A stretch of DNA of 64,000 nt from Aquatica leii (Eukaryota > Arthropoda > Insecta > Coleoptera > Lampyridae). The stretch lies in contig CM069432.1 in the NCBI GenBank assembly GCA_035610365.1, positions 4,836,001 through 4,900,000 of the forward strand, in the 5' to 3' direction. Below are positions 21,041-31,854 of this stretch, piece after piece. The notes under the pieces are model-generated. The model had not been told where the DNA came from, did no database searches, and saw only the letters and a program-made list of their open reading frames with translations. Position numbers and translations under genes: made by a program. The stretch's first letter is position 1; every line of letters begins with the position of its first letter.

Positions 21041-22606
21041 CATTTGTTTTGGGGTCAGTCTGTAAAAAGTTTATACAATTTAGACAATTTTTTTTTTATT
21101 ATAGAGCTGCACATTCTTAGTAAACCTGATCTGGTTGATATAAAATTCAAAGCCTACTATAACAGTTTACATAAGCAAAATTTTAATAAATTATATCAAT
21201 TTTTATTTAAAAAAATCTGTGCACGCTACTGAATTGAGCAGCCCTCAAAACGGGTCTGCACAAAATTTTATTGAAAATTTTTAGGTAATAACGATTTTGT
21301 AAAAGAATTAAAAATGCACACTAGGTATTAATTTATTTAAAAAAATTCTTAGGTTTATAAAAAGTTTTAGGCTTATACAAAACAAAAAACAAAAAAAAAC
21401 ATCACAAGAAACAATTATATTTTTGTAATTTCTACCAAACCATTATTTTCTCCAATGCATATGTAATTTCTTTTGTGTATGTTTAAAATTACATTTCTTA
21501 TTTGCTGTGGAGTAATTTCCACACATGTGCGGATTATTCTAGCTTGTAGTTCTTGTAAATTTTGGAGTCTTGACTTATACACTTTTTCTTAAGTAAACCC
21601 TAAAGAAAAAAATTGTAACGGGGTTAAGTCCGGGGATCTCGGTGGCCACTCTCAGAAAGGACTAGCTGTTTCATCATATTCAATAGTTCGAAATTTTCAT
21701 TTAGTCAGTGGTATTATGAATAAAACTTTAAAAAAAATGAACGAATTATTCTGTCGCAAAGTATTCCACACCAAACGTTAATTTTTTGAGAATGTTGTCT
21801 TCATGCATTTATGATGTTTTCTTCTTGCAGGCAATAGCAAAATTATAACCTTCTCTCTTCATCTCCTAGTTCCAACAAATGGAAATATTTTGGCTTAAGC
21901 TTTTATTTTGTTTTGTTTCAGGCATCTTCTTATACTTTCTCTGGATATATTAAGATCTAAACTAGCCGTTCTTATACTATTTTGGGGATTGTCGTTAAAA
22001 TATAGCAAAATGTGGTTGTTATTTTGAAAAAGCCCACGACGTCCATTTTGCTCCGTTCTAAGCAAATTTTTGGGTACCGATCCAGTTTCATCGAAAATAT
22101 TATTGATGTACTGAACAGTACTTTGACTTATTGGTTGGCTGGCCTGATGTTGAATTTTGTCGCAGCTTGTGCTGCTGAGTGCACGTTGTCGTCAACAAGA
22201 CTGTTTCTGTTTTTTCTCTTACACTTAAATTTTCTATAATTATATTAATTAATAATTTAACTTGTATTAAGTACAAACGTTCCAATATTGATTTTGACTT
22301 TATTTGTTTGACATAAACAATCAATGTTTTTCCATAGCCGACTATGAATTTTTGAAAATATATTAGTACTTAACAATTTTTGATAAAATTTTGTACAGGT
22401 CCGTTTTGATACAGTGGTCTGCAAAATTAAAAGAAAAAATCCCGGATATAATATGTTAAAATTTTGATTTTGGAAAAGCTCATAGTAGGTTTTGGATTTT
22501 ATATCAACCAGGCCATTTTTGCTGAAAATGTGCAGTTTATCAAGCTCTATAACGGTCTAAAACGCACAATTAGTAAACTTCTTACAGACTGACCCTAAAA
22601 CAAATG
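21041..22606 (-). mobile_element. Tc1/mariner-superfamily element with long inverted repeats
   Basis: The outer ends match in inverted orientation: CATTTGTTTTGGGGTCAGTC at 21041 and CATTTGTTTTAGGGTCAGTC read inward from 22606. The similarity continues inward for about 250 bp on both sides (to about 21290 and 22350), including TTGATATAAAAT and ACAAAATTTTAT. The interior encodes a minus-strand transposase relic. I did not see a clean TA duplication. Confidence 0.75.
21430..22330 (-). pseudogene. DDE_3-type (Tc1/mariner superfamily) transposase relic
   Basis: The minus strand shows an N-terminal region with STSGQ and STVQYINNIFDETGSVPK, then LDLNISRESIRRCL (helix-turn-helix). Much of the catalytic centre is missing. 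Then WPPRSPDLTPLQFF (the conserved segment with the last catalytic Asp) and a typical C-terminal run LQNLQELQARIIRTC appear. Frames change several times. The intervening acidic residues cannot be located, so this is an internally deleted copy. Confidence 0.72.
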
Positions 22607-22931
22607 AAATATTTTTTTTAAATATTTTAAGTTGTACTATTAATGAAAGTGTTTGGTGCTTGTCAAAGCTGCGAATTGACGAATATGAAAAACAGTGATC
22701 TACTGTTCTGGTATCACAGATAGATTTTTTTTAAGTTATATGAATCATAAATGACCTTTTCAGTATGTTAGAATCAGCAGTGTAAGTTCTTTTAAAAGTT
22801 GAATGTTTTTGAACTTTTAAATTCGTGAGTTAGGAGACATCTATTTGTTTCAAAAATCATTGCAACTACATGCTTGGTATTAGTCGAAAAAAGTGACAAA
22901 TAATAAACAAAAACAAATGGTCTAATAATAT
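22607..22931. other. Short AT-rich interval
   Basis: Lies between the mariner-type element and the LTR relative. No coding or repeat feature recognised. Confidence 0.5.
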
Positions 22932-23370
22932 TGTTACAATTATTTAAAAAACTAATTTATCTATACTAAAAATATGTACACGTTTATAACTAACCGAACT
23001 AATTAAATCTAATAATATTTAATAAAAACCTTTACACAAATTTATATATAGAACTAGCACACGAAGATAAAGTCTGCGGATAACTTCAGTTCAACACATT
23101 GTTTACTTTAAGGTCACGTACAAGGTTATACTCCGCATATTTATTTCGAACACACGCGTTAATAACTTATTTATTTAAACTTGAATAAACTTCTTAACAC
23201 CACCGTCTTGGAATTGCGCTTGAATAACTGCCTCATGATTCATTTGTATCGCTTTTATATATTTTGGGTCAAACGTTTGAGAATTTTCTGTATCTTTCGG
23301 TGAACGTTCTGAAACTTGAGAATAATTTCTCGAACGTTTCAATATGAATCTAAATGCTGAAGTTGATAAA
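22932..23370 (+). repeat. Diverged solo LTR related to the Gypsy-2 LTR
   Basis: Follows the 15768-16326 LTR motif by motif: TGTTACAATTATTT start, AACTAATTTAT, ATATGTACAC, TAACCGAACTAATTAAAT, GAAGATAA, ACACGCGTTAATAACTTATT, a TATA-like TTTTATATATTTT and TTCTCGAACGTTTCAATATG at 23327. There is no gag-pol beside it, so it is a solo or truncated LTR, and clearly older or from a sister family. The right end is approximate. Confidence 0.75.
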
Positions 23371-24520
23371 TAAATTTGATTAATTTGTTTAATTATTTTT
23401 TTTTATTATGACAGGTTATTTTAGGTGCTTTATAAATGTATGTTATAATTCGTGCGAAAACAAATTATATCTAATTAATACCTGCTTTTGTATAACGTTT
23501 TTATTTCTTAACCATATATAGCCTCTCGGTGCAGTTTTGAAAACTTGATTTTATCACAGTGCTGATAAGTACCAGCAAAACGAAACAAATGTACTGACTA
23601 TTTACTACGTTTTCAATTAGTTACGTTTAAAGGGGGTTGTTCAATGATTAATTGACGTACGTGTGTGAATTATTTGACCAACTAATATTGCTTACATTTA
23701 TTGCCATAGTTTTGTATCAATTTTGTGTCAATTGTTTTTTCCGACAAAACTTTATGTTATAGATTTTTCCATTAACACAATAAGAATTTTGATACAACAA
23801 CATTTTTTATATAAAATAAATAATGTTAAATTTCTTTGTAAAAATATGGTAAATAAAATACTTTGATTTATTATTTATATTATTTTTTTATAACAGATGC
23901 CAAAAAATCGGTTTATTTTTAATCACCTTCTAAATGTAATGAATAATTTTTAGTATTTATGTATGTAGCTTTAACATTATACTTAAATCAAATTTTACTT
24001 TGCAAGTTTTTTATGTTACAAAATACTAAAAATAATAAATAATATGATAAATAAAAATTTTAGTGCTTTTAGGATTATCTTTAATATCATTCTAGATCGT
24101 TTTAATTTTTCATGTATAAACAATATTACAGTGACAAATTAATTTCTAAATTGTTATTATATTTTTGGTAATTTAAACATTATTTAAATAATCTATATTA
24201 AACATTTTTAAACGTTCTTTTAAGGATAACTGTCATCTAAAAATATGTACTTCTATTTTAAAATTAAAATTCTTTAAAGCGTCACATCTGAAAATATAAG
24301 GCTATTTAAAATCATATTTTAAAATAAATATTAATTTATGCAAAAGTGACAGTACTAAAAGGGATAAATGTAAAAATTGTTTATTTGTAATTAAAAAGGT
24401 AGATTACACAACGTTTGTTGACTTATATTTTTTTTATAAACACAAGTTAATTGAATAATTACGTTTAAAAAATTTTGTTGTTTTGGTAAACATTAATTAT
24501 TAAAAAATATTTCATTATAA
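23371..24520. other. AT-rich interval, no gene recognised
   Basis: Very AT-rich, short open frames only. Nothing on either strand matches a known element by eye. Confidence 0.55.
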
Positions 24521-24944
24521 AAATTGTTTGCCAAATATTGTAGGATTCTTCAGATGTTAATTATACAACTTCCTTCTTTCATTCATTATTAAGTGTAACA
24601 TTATTTTTACAATACAAATTAATAAATTAATAGATATGTGGAAAGATAAAGTTTTCTTAAACTTACCCTATGATAGAACAATTTTTAATTAAACATTATT
24701 TAATAATTATATAAACTTCAACCTTATGAAAGATTTTATATCCAGAAATATATTAATAAAATGCCATTAATTACTATAACGTGTAAATGGATCAAAGTTT
24801 AACCCACAAATCGCAATTTTGATATCAATAGATTATTTTGTAGATGCAAGAATTTAGTATTCAAGAAATATTTTATCTTTAAAATTTATGTATTCACTTA
24901 AATTTGTTTGTTATTAATATTTTAATTATTTAAATAAATTAGTT

Positions 24945-27495
24945 TTATTTTGTTTTATTAATGACGAAATTATAAATTGAATTTAGATTTTCAATATCTG
25001 TTTTATAATTAACGGTTGTACTATTTTTTTTAATTTTAATCATTTCATAAAGTAACCTTTTTTTTATATTTTTTTCTATACGTAATATTTTTGGTGATTT
25101 AAAATTGAAACTATGTTTTTTTCTCAACAGTATAGTCCGACAATGCAGTATTCGGAAGATGTAGTAAAGCTTTTTGGGTTTTTATAGAATTTTAATGCTA
25201 ATTATTTTTTTTATTTAAGTTTTGTTTTGTTTGTCCTATATAAATTCCATTACAATTCGTACAATCCAACTGGTATACTACATTAGCTACTGAAACTTTG
25301 TCTGTTTTATCTTTTAAGTTATTAAATAATTTTTTTTCCAAAGTTAAATGATTTTTAAAAGAAGTTGTAAAATTATATTTAAGTAGTTCTTTTTTTAATT
25401 GATAAGATAAGTTAGGTATAAATGGCAATGACACGTATTTTTTCCCTACTATTTAGATCATTATTGGCTAAATTTAGATTTACTTTTGTTTCATGTTCTT
25501 TTTTCTTTTTTAATATATTAATTCTTTTTGTGATGTTAGTGTTAATAAATTTTAAGGGAAAATTATTTTGGCATAAAATTTTTTTAATTGTTTTTATATT
25601 TTCAAAATAAAATTTAGGTGATGTTAAACTAATTGCTCTATCTGTTAAATTATTACAAATACTTTTTTTATATTGAATTGCAGTGAATGAATTAAAATTT
25701 ATATATCTGTTAGTTTTTATATTTTTCTGAACCAGTTAGTATCAATTGTATTATCTAATTTTCTTATTTATGTCAAATCTAAAAAATTTATTGATTTATT
25801 ATTATTTTCTTTTTCAACTGTAAATTTTAGTCTGGGATGAAAGTTGTTAAAATCATTATAAATTAAGTTTATATTATTTTCCTCATTAGCTATTATGATA
25901 TCATCCACACATCTTTTATAGAATGTTATGTTATTAAATTTTTTCAAATACTCTGTTTCTAAACCTTGTAACACTAAGTTTGCAATTGTACTAGAAAGTG
26001 GTTGTCTCATTGCAATTCCAAATTTCTGTTTGTATATGTTTTTGTTATAAGTAAAAAAAGTTGATTTAAGCACAAATTCTACTGCATTAATAAATTCAAT
26101 TAATAGTAATGTTGTAATTTTTTAAATTTCGTTCCAATAATTTTTAATTGTATTTATTGCCAAATCAACTGGTATATTAGTATAAAGTGACACAACATCT
26201 AAAGAAAAAAGAACATGATTATTCGGTAAGTTTACTGTATCAATAATTTTTTTAAAAGTCCAAGAATCTTTTACACTATAATTATTAGTTAATGTAATAT
26301 TTAACAAAATATTAGATAAATATTTTGACAGTTTATAAATAGGACTCATATATGACCCTATAATAGGCCTAAGTGGTTGATTTACTTTATGTAATTTAGG
26401 TAATCCATATATTTTAGGTAACAATCCATTGTATGATATAAGATTTTTGTATGTAACTTGATCTATATATTTTAGGTTAAGCCATTCTTTTTAAAATTGA
26501 TTATTAAAATTTTGCATTTTAGTGTTTGGGTTTTTATTTATTAAAATATATGTTTCTTTATCATTTAATAATGATAAAATTTTTGAATTGTTATCTTTTT
26601 TATACATAATTACAGTTTTTTGCGTTTTATCTGCTTTAGTTATTATTATATCATTATTGTTTTTTAGAAATGTTTTGGTTAGTTTTAGTTTTTGTAAAAA
26701 AATATTATTGTTAATTTGTTCATATGGTTTTAAGATTTTATTTTTATTTCTGTGTTTAAAATTGGTTAGAATATTGCTAATAGACGATCTAAGTGATAAT
26801 TCACTTTCAGTATCTAATGATTCAATTGAATTTTTTATGTTTACAATGATATCTTCCTAAGGCATCTTTTGATTAGGGTCAAAAAAATTATAATTAGGTC
26901 CTAATGTTAAAATTTCTTGAACTTCATCTAGTAAAATTTTGTCAGTTAAATTTTCGATCCAATCAGTATTTAATATATTTTTATTATATAAGTTTTTTTT
27001 TATTATTTGAATTTGAAAATAGGAAATTATTATTTTTTTATTTTTTAAATTATTAATTTTTTTAAATGTATTTTTTAATTTTATTTTTTAATTTAACATT
27101 TTGTAAAGTTTTTTTTTTAAATTATATATAATTAATTGAATGAGTAGTGTTTTTTCTAGATGTTTCTTTTGTAATAATAATATTTGTTTTAAGTAGTTTA
27201 AATGAACATAAGAATCTTTAATAAGTAAGTTTAAAATATCTAAATTAAGTTTAATTAGTATATTTTTAAATTTTGTGTTATTCTTATAATTATAAAAAGT
27301 TATACTATTATAATTTTTATATAAAAATATTGGAGTTAGATTAAAGTTTTTACAATGTTTAAGAAAGTTTATCCTTTCACTCACCTTAACAATTAGTTTA
27401 TCATCACCTAAATTTAATTTTGAAAATATAAAAACAATTTTAAAAAATTTATGCCAAAATAAATTTTCCTTAAAATTTATTAACACTAACATCAC
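24945..27495 (-). pseudogene. Penelope-like reverse transcriptase/endonuclease, copy C
   Basis: Domains in order on the minus strand: an N-terminal region with INFLKHCKNFNLTPIF (about 27370), IITKADKTQKTVIMYKKD (about 26600) and LPKIYGLPKLHKVNQPLRPI (RT fingers). Next come FSLDVVSLYTNIPVDLAI (first catalytic Asp), RQPLSSTIANLVLQGLE and CVDDIIIANEE (Asp pair, about 25900). After the thumb (INFLDLT), the endonuclease has LDCTNCNGIYIGQTKQNL. It is more complete than copies A and B, but broken by stops near 26490, 26110, 25760, 25195 and within the N-terminal part. Confidence 0.82.
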
Positions 27496-28590
27496 AAAAA
27501 GAGTTAATATATTAAAAAAGAAAAAAGAACATGAAACAAATGTAAATCTAAATTTAGCCAGTTATGACCTAAATAGTAGGGGAAAAAATACGTGTCATTG
27601 CCATTTATACCTAACTTATCTTATCAATTAAAAAAAGAACTACTTAAATATAATTTTACAACTTCTTTTAAAAATCATTTAACTTTGGAAAAAAAATTAT
27701 TTAATAACTTTAAAGATAAAACAGACAAATTGTCATTATCTAATGTAGTATACCAGCTGGATTGTACGAATTGTAATGGAATTTATATAGGACAAACAAA
27801 ACAAAACTTAAATAAAAGAATTAATCAGCATAAAAATTCTATAAAAAAAAAGCTTTACCACATCTTCCGAATACTGCATTGTCGGACCATACTGTTGAGA
27901 AAAAACATAATTTCAATTTTATATCACCAACAATATACGTATAGAAAATAATAAAAAAAAGATTACTTTATGAAATGATTGAAATTAAAAAGAATAGTAC
28001 AACCGTTAATTATAAAACAGATATTAAAAATCTAAATTGAATTTATAATTTCGACATTAATAAAACAAATTAAAACTAATTTATTTAAATAATTTAAATA
28101 TTAATAACAAACAAATTTAAGTGAATATATAAATTTTTAAGTTAAAATATTTCTTGAATACTAAATTCTCACATGTACAAAATAATCTATTGATATCAAA
28201 ATTGCGATTTGTGGGTTAAACTTTGATCCATTTACACGTTATAGTAATTAATGGCATTTTATTAATATATTTGTGGATATAAAATCTTTCATAAAGTTAA
28301 AGTTTATATAATTATTAAATAATGTTTAATTAAAAATTTTTCTATCATAGGGTCAGTTTAAGAAAATTTTATCTTTTTACATATCTATTAATTTATTAAT
28401 ATGTATTGTAGAAATAATGTTACACTTAATAATGAATGAAAGAAGGAAGTTGTATAATTAAAATCTGAAGAAGCCATTATAATAATTGGCGAAACGATCG
28501 TAAAATGTTACTACTGTGATTTTAAATAAGTATAAGAAAATATGAATTTTATGGCTGTTATCTAATTCCTACAATATTTGGCAAACAAGT
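27390..28590 (+). repeat. Inverted arm of Penelope-like copy C
   Basis: Plus-strand copy of 24521-25638. It carries an endonuclease fragment at 27592-27951 with LDCTNCNGIYIGQTKQNLNK, slightly better preserved than in the main copy (it keeps NKRINQHKNSIKKK), followed by the 3' tail. The two arms are similar but not identical. Confidence 0.82.
28465..28502 (+). ncRNA. Hammerhead-ribozyme-like motif in Penelope-like tail
   Basis: CTGAAGA (fits CUGANGA), one extra A, a GCCA/TGGC stem closing a loop, GAAAC, a GATC loop and GTA, the expected order of hammerhead core, helix II, GAAA, short helix III and cleavage triplet. Helix I is weak: the bases flanking the core do not pair directly. Penelope-like elements are known to carry hammerhead motifs. 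The extra base and poor helix I make activity doubtful. Confidence 0.4.
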
Positions 28591-29197
28591 GTTAAACAGC
28601 TACATTTTTGATTAAATAAAAATTAATATTTTTAAGAGATAATGTTGATATTGAATTATATTTTAGCAATTAATTTTAATATTATATTGTCTTTTTTGAC
28701 TCAAGCCACAAGGTAGACGCAATTACGTAGTAAAGTAAAAATTTTACTTGTAGTAGCACATTTCTAAATCTTTATTAAAGTTTGGCTACTAGATGGCAAA
28801 AGGTGCAAAATTGCAACTGAAGAGTTCCACTTCAGATGTCTTTGCAGTTTCATATCGCAAATCAGGTAGAACTTAAAAATTTTGCTATTATAACTGAATC
28901 CTAAATAAATAATAGAATTGCTTATTAATATACAATTGTAAGTAGCTTTTTATTACCAACTAAATTAAGATACGATGATTTGGTAATAAAAATTCTGACG
29001 TCTTGGTGAACTAGATTTAATTAATAAATTTGTTTAAAGTATTTAAATGAAACAAGCTTTAAATAGGTACGATTGTTGCAATTGTTCTATAATGCTTCGA
29101 GTGTCCAAAAATTATTTTATTTTGTTAAATAAAACTATATTTTCTGTCACTACATTGATTATAAAGTTTCATATAACTTAAAATAATTGATTTAGTG
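28591..29197. other. AT-rich interval, no gene recognised
   Basis: No coding frame or named repeat recognised between copy C and the next LTR. Confidence 0.5.
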
Positions 29198-29405
29198 TGT
29201 TGTAACAAATTTAAAACTTCATTTGTTTTAACTAATTGACACTATTATTGACTATTGTAAATCTAACTAAAACAAAATACAACAGACTAAGCAAAATAAC
29301 AAAGTTGCAAATTAATCGTATAAGTTATATTATTTATTTTTATTTTTATATAGATTCACTAAACCTTCCCCTTTATATTTTAATTTTTAATTTTTATATT
29401 TTAAT

Positions 29406-29443
29406 TAACGCTACATGTTTCGACAGAGTCATCTTCAGGCGTA
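29406..29443 (-). ncRNA. Hammerhead-like motif, left arm of copy D
   Basis: On the minus strand: TACGC, CTGAAGA, one extra T, GAC-TCT-GTC hairpin, GAAAC, AT, GTA, GCGTTA. The flanking ACGC and GCGT can pair as helix I. Helix II is only three base pairs. See the identical mirror copy at 30426-30463. Confidence 0.45.
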
Positions 29444-29768
29444 TTCTATAAAATCAAAAAATATAAAATCGAATCTTAATTAAATATAAACTTACATTGG
29501 AATAGAAAAATCAAACTTCAAATATTATATAAACTTATAAAATAATAATAATAGAAATCTGAAAAATGAATTAAAAAATGAATTAAAAAATCAAAAAGTT
29601 ATAAAAATAAATAAACTTACCAACATATATAATCAAATTAAATTAAAATTGGTTAAATATTTGAAGTTTGACAAATTTCAAAAATTTGAACAACATAACA
29701 TTATCTTAATAATAGAAAATCCTAGGATACAACAAAATAATATAATAATGGAAATAATCAAACAAAAA

Positions 29769-30222
29769 CTAATTTAGAAAAAGTAAATTATTATTAAAGT
29801 TAACAACTTCGTTAAGGGATGATTCACGATTAGAATTGTAATTTTTAATAATTTCTTTTATTTCTAAAAAATTAAGTCTTAAACCTTTATTGCAAATGTG
29901 TAGAATTTCAAAATCTTTTTTAGAATTGAATGAATGCTGAGAATTTAGTATATGATTAGCAAATGATGATTTAAATGAAATGTTATTATTTTTAATACAA
30001 GATAGATGTTCAGCAATTCTAATAGAAAACTCTCGACCTGTTTGACCTATATAAAATGCGTTGCAATCACCACATTTTAATTTATAAACACCGGATTTGT
30101 CTAAAATATTAATTTTATCTTTAGTATTAACAAATAAAGATTTAATATTATTATTTGACGAAAAAGAAATGTTAATGCCAAAATGTTTTAAAAGATTTTG
30201 AAATTGAAATGAAGATGGGCCA
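29769..30222 (-). CDS. GIY-YIG endonuclease domain of Penelope-like copy D (5'-truncated, open)
   Basis: An uninterrupted minus-strand frame of about 150 codons without a start codon at its beginning, since the element is 5'-truncated. It holds NLLKHFGINISFSS, then LDKSGVYKLKCGDCNAFYIG with QTGREFSIRIAEHL (paired cysteines and the GIY-YIG signature), SFKSSFANHILNSQHSF and an ending NEVVNFNNNLLFLN before a TAG at 29769-29771. It is the best preserved endonuclease in the window and probably marks the youngest of the four Penelope-like insertions. It is not an expressed gene by itself. Confidence 0.75.
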
Positions 30223-30425
30223 ATTTTAATTTAATTTGATTATATATGTTGGTAAGTTTATTTATTTTTATAACTTTTTGATTTTTTAATTCATTTTTTA
30301 ATTCATTTTTCAGATTTCTATTATTATTTTATAAGTTTATATAATATTTGAAGTTTGATTTTTCTATTCCAATGTAAGTTTATATTTAATTAAGATTCGA
30401 TTTTATATTTTTTGATTTTATAGAA

Positions 30426-30463
30426 TACGCCTGAAGATGACTCTGTCGAAACATGTAGCGTTA
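30426..30463 (+). ncRNA. Hammerhead-like motif, right arm of copy D
   Basis: Exact mirror of 29406-29443, reading outward on the plus strand. Core CTGAAGA and GAAAC, helix I ACGC/GCGT, cleavage triplet GTA. Identity of both copies is expected from the inverted arms. Confidence 0.45.
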
Positions 30464-30888
30464 ATTAAAATATAAAAATTAAAAATTAAAATATAAAGGG
30501 GAAGGTTTAGTGAATCTATATAAAAATAAAAATAAATAATATAATATAATTAACCCCCTTTTTGAGCAATTATAGAATAAATGGAAAAAATAAACTTTAA
30601 TCGTATAAGGCCGACAGGTAAGATAATTAATCACTTAACGCACTTATTTATTTACACCGCCAATTCTTTCTAAAATTTCTGGCTAGATTTGCTTCACTTT
30701 ATTTCGGATAGGTACCTTTTATGTTTTCTCTTTATCTGGGACTGCAACATTCCATCTGATTTGACAATCGCCTCAAACATTCCAAATATTTTGGGAACGT
30801 TTTAGTATTTGTATTAACAAACATTTACAAAATTTTATTCTTTAAGGAATAAATATAAACTTGATCTGGTTAGAACTACCATACCGGG

Positions 30889-31240
30889 TGGTGACTTCGA
30901 AAACGTTGCATAGGGTTTTTAATGCTAAATCTTTAATGTTGAGTTATTTGCTTCCTTAAATATTTTAGAGAAAACGTGTGCATTAATATTTTTTAGATAT
31001 GCTGCATCTATCTATACTATTGATTCCATAGAATTATAAAAACAAACGTACCATGTCATTCCTGTTGTCCGTTAATAATTGGTTATTAAACTAAGTTCTC
31101 TTTGAATTGTATTTAACGTAAGAAAAAGTGGGAGTGATTAAGTGATTTTATGCTGGAAATAGTGCTTGTCAAGTAAGTGTCTTATAGGTCAACGATTGGA
31201 AGAATAATACATAACTACATACACAGTATTCAATAATTGT
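30889..31240. other. Sequence after the split LTR, no gene recognised
   Basis: Begins with the primer-binding-like TGGTGACTTCG, then AT-rich sequence with no gag frame. Confidence 0.45.
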
Positions 31241-31790
31241 AAGTGTAATAGTGACGATCAAAACGTACACCAAAACAAGGAAAATGACAACACCAAATCC
31301 TAATATAAGTTTAAGACAAACAGCAAAAAACTTTGGTTTGCATCACACCTGAGTGCTGCGAGTTTAAAAATAGTACAAGTTTTGCTTTTATAAGTATCAA
31401 TGCAATTAAAGGTTGCGTGCACATGATTTGGAGAGAACGTAACTCAGATAGGGTGTTTTTAAGAAATATTTTGTTTACAGAGGAATGCACGTTCACACTG
31501 CAATGCAAAATTGCATAGTATGGGTTACTGACAAACAACACAACATTGTACAAATCCAAACCTAATATTCTCAAAAAGTTAATGTTTAGGTGGGAATATT
31601 GGGTCATCACATTATAGAAACATTTTTCTTACACAATAAACCAGAATAGCTTCTTACAGTTGTTCAAAAAGGATAAAGCTCCGGTGGAAATTTGCTTCCA
31701 AATAGATAGTTGTCCCGCACACAACAGCCTAAATATGCGCAAATTTTTAATGACAATTGTTTCAAACATTGGTCTAAATTAGAGGTTCCC
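31241..31790 (+). pseudogene. Mariner-like (DDE_3) transposase fragment
   Basis: Plus-strand pieces in shifting frames: ISLRQTAKNFGLHHT (helix-turn-helix), ERNSDRVFLRNILFTEECTF (first acidic motif, T-E where T-D-E is usual), and EICFQIDSCPAHNSLNMRKF (second catalytic Asp in the DxxPxH segment). The order and spacing match DDE_3 transposases of the Tc1/mariner superfamily. The end with the SPDLTP motif is absent. Several stops and frameshifts. Confidence 0.68.
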
Positions 31791-31854
31791 GAACTTTCTT
31801 GTCATGTTTTTCGGTTTTGGGTAGACCCCCTACTTACTTGATATTGATTTTTTG

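Larger units (their letters stand above)
24521..28590 (-). mobile_element. Penelope-like element copy C with about 1.1 kb inverted arms
   Basis: The minus-strand element (coding 24945-27495) carries its own 3' part as left arm (24521-25638). An inverted copy of that part lies upstream of its 5' end (27390-28590). The arms share the endonuclease start, the 3' tail with TTTACACGTTATAGTAATTA and the outer CCTACAATATTTGGCAAACA. The right arm has about 95 bp more near its outer end, which includes a hammerhead-like motif. Partial inverted copies at the 5' side are a known structural habit of Penelope-like elements. Confidence 0.8.
29325..30596 (-). mobile_element. Penelope-like element copy D, 5'-truncated, with inverted arms
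   Basis: Flanked by a 13 bp direct repeat, TTAATCGTATAAG, at 29312-29324 and 30597-30609. The insert has near-identical inverted arms of about 327 bp (29325-29652 and 30220-30545). They surround a single-copy stretch encoding the endonuclease end on the minus strand. About 50 bp beyond the right arm is unpaired. Only the last part of the coding region was ever inserted. Confidence 0.82.
29198..30888 (+). repeat. Gypsy-type LTR split by a Penelope-like insertion
   Basis: The left part starts TGTTGTAAC at 29198. The right part resumes at 30597 and shares ACTTATTTATTTACACC with the other gypsy LTRs of this window. It ends just before TGGTGACTTCG (30889-30899), which looks like a primer-binding site. 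Without the insert (29325-30596 plus one 13 bp duplication) the LTR would be a little over 400 bp. No gag-pol follows, so it is a truncated or solo copy. Confidence 0.6.

Noticed and set aside
15768-23370. LTRs at 15768 and 22932 as the two ends of one gypsy element
   Set aside because: They are too diverged from each other, the second lacks a polypurine tract before it, and the sequence between them contains unrelated elements and no integrase.
26522-26860. Plus-strand 112-codon frame
   Set aside because: It is the opposite strand of the Penelope-like RT, whose minus-strand motifs are clear.
31311-31610. Minus-strand 99-codon frame
   Set aside because: Opposite strand of the mariner-like fragment, whose plus-strand motifs match a known family.
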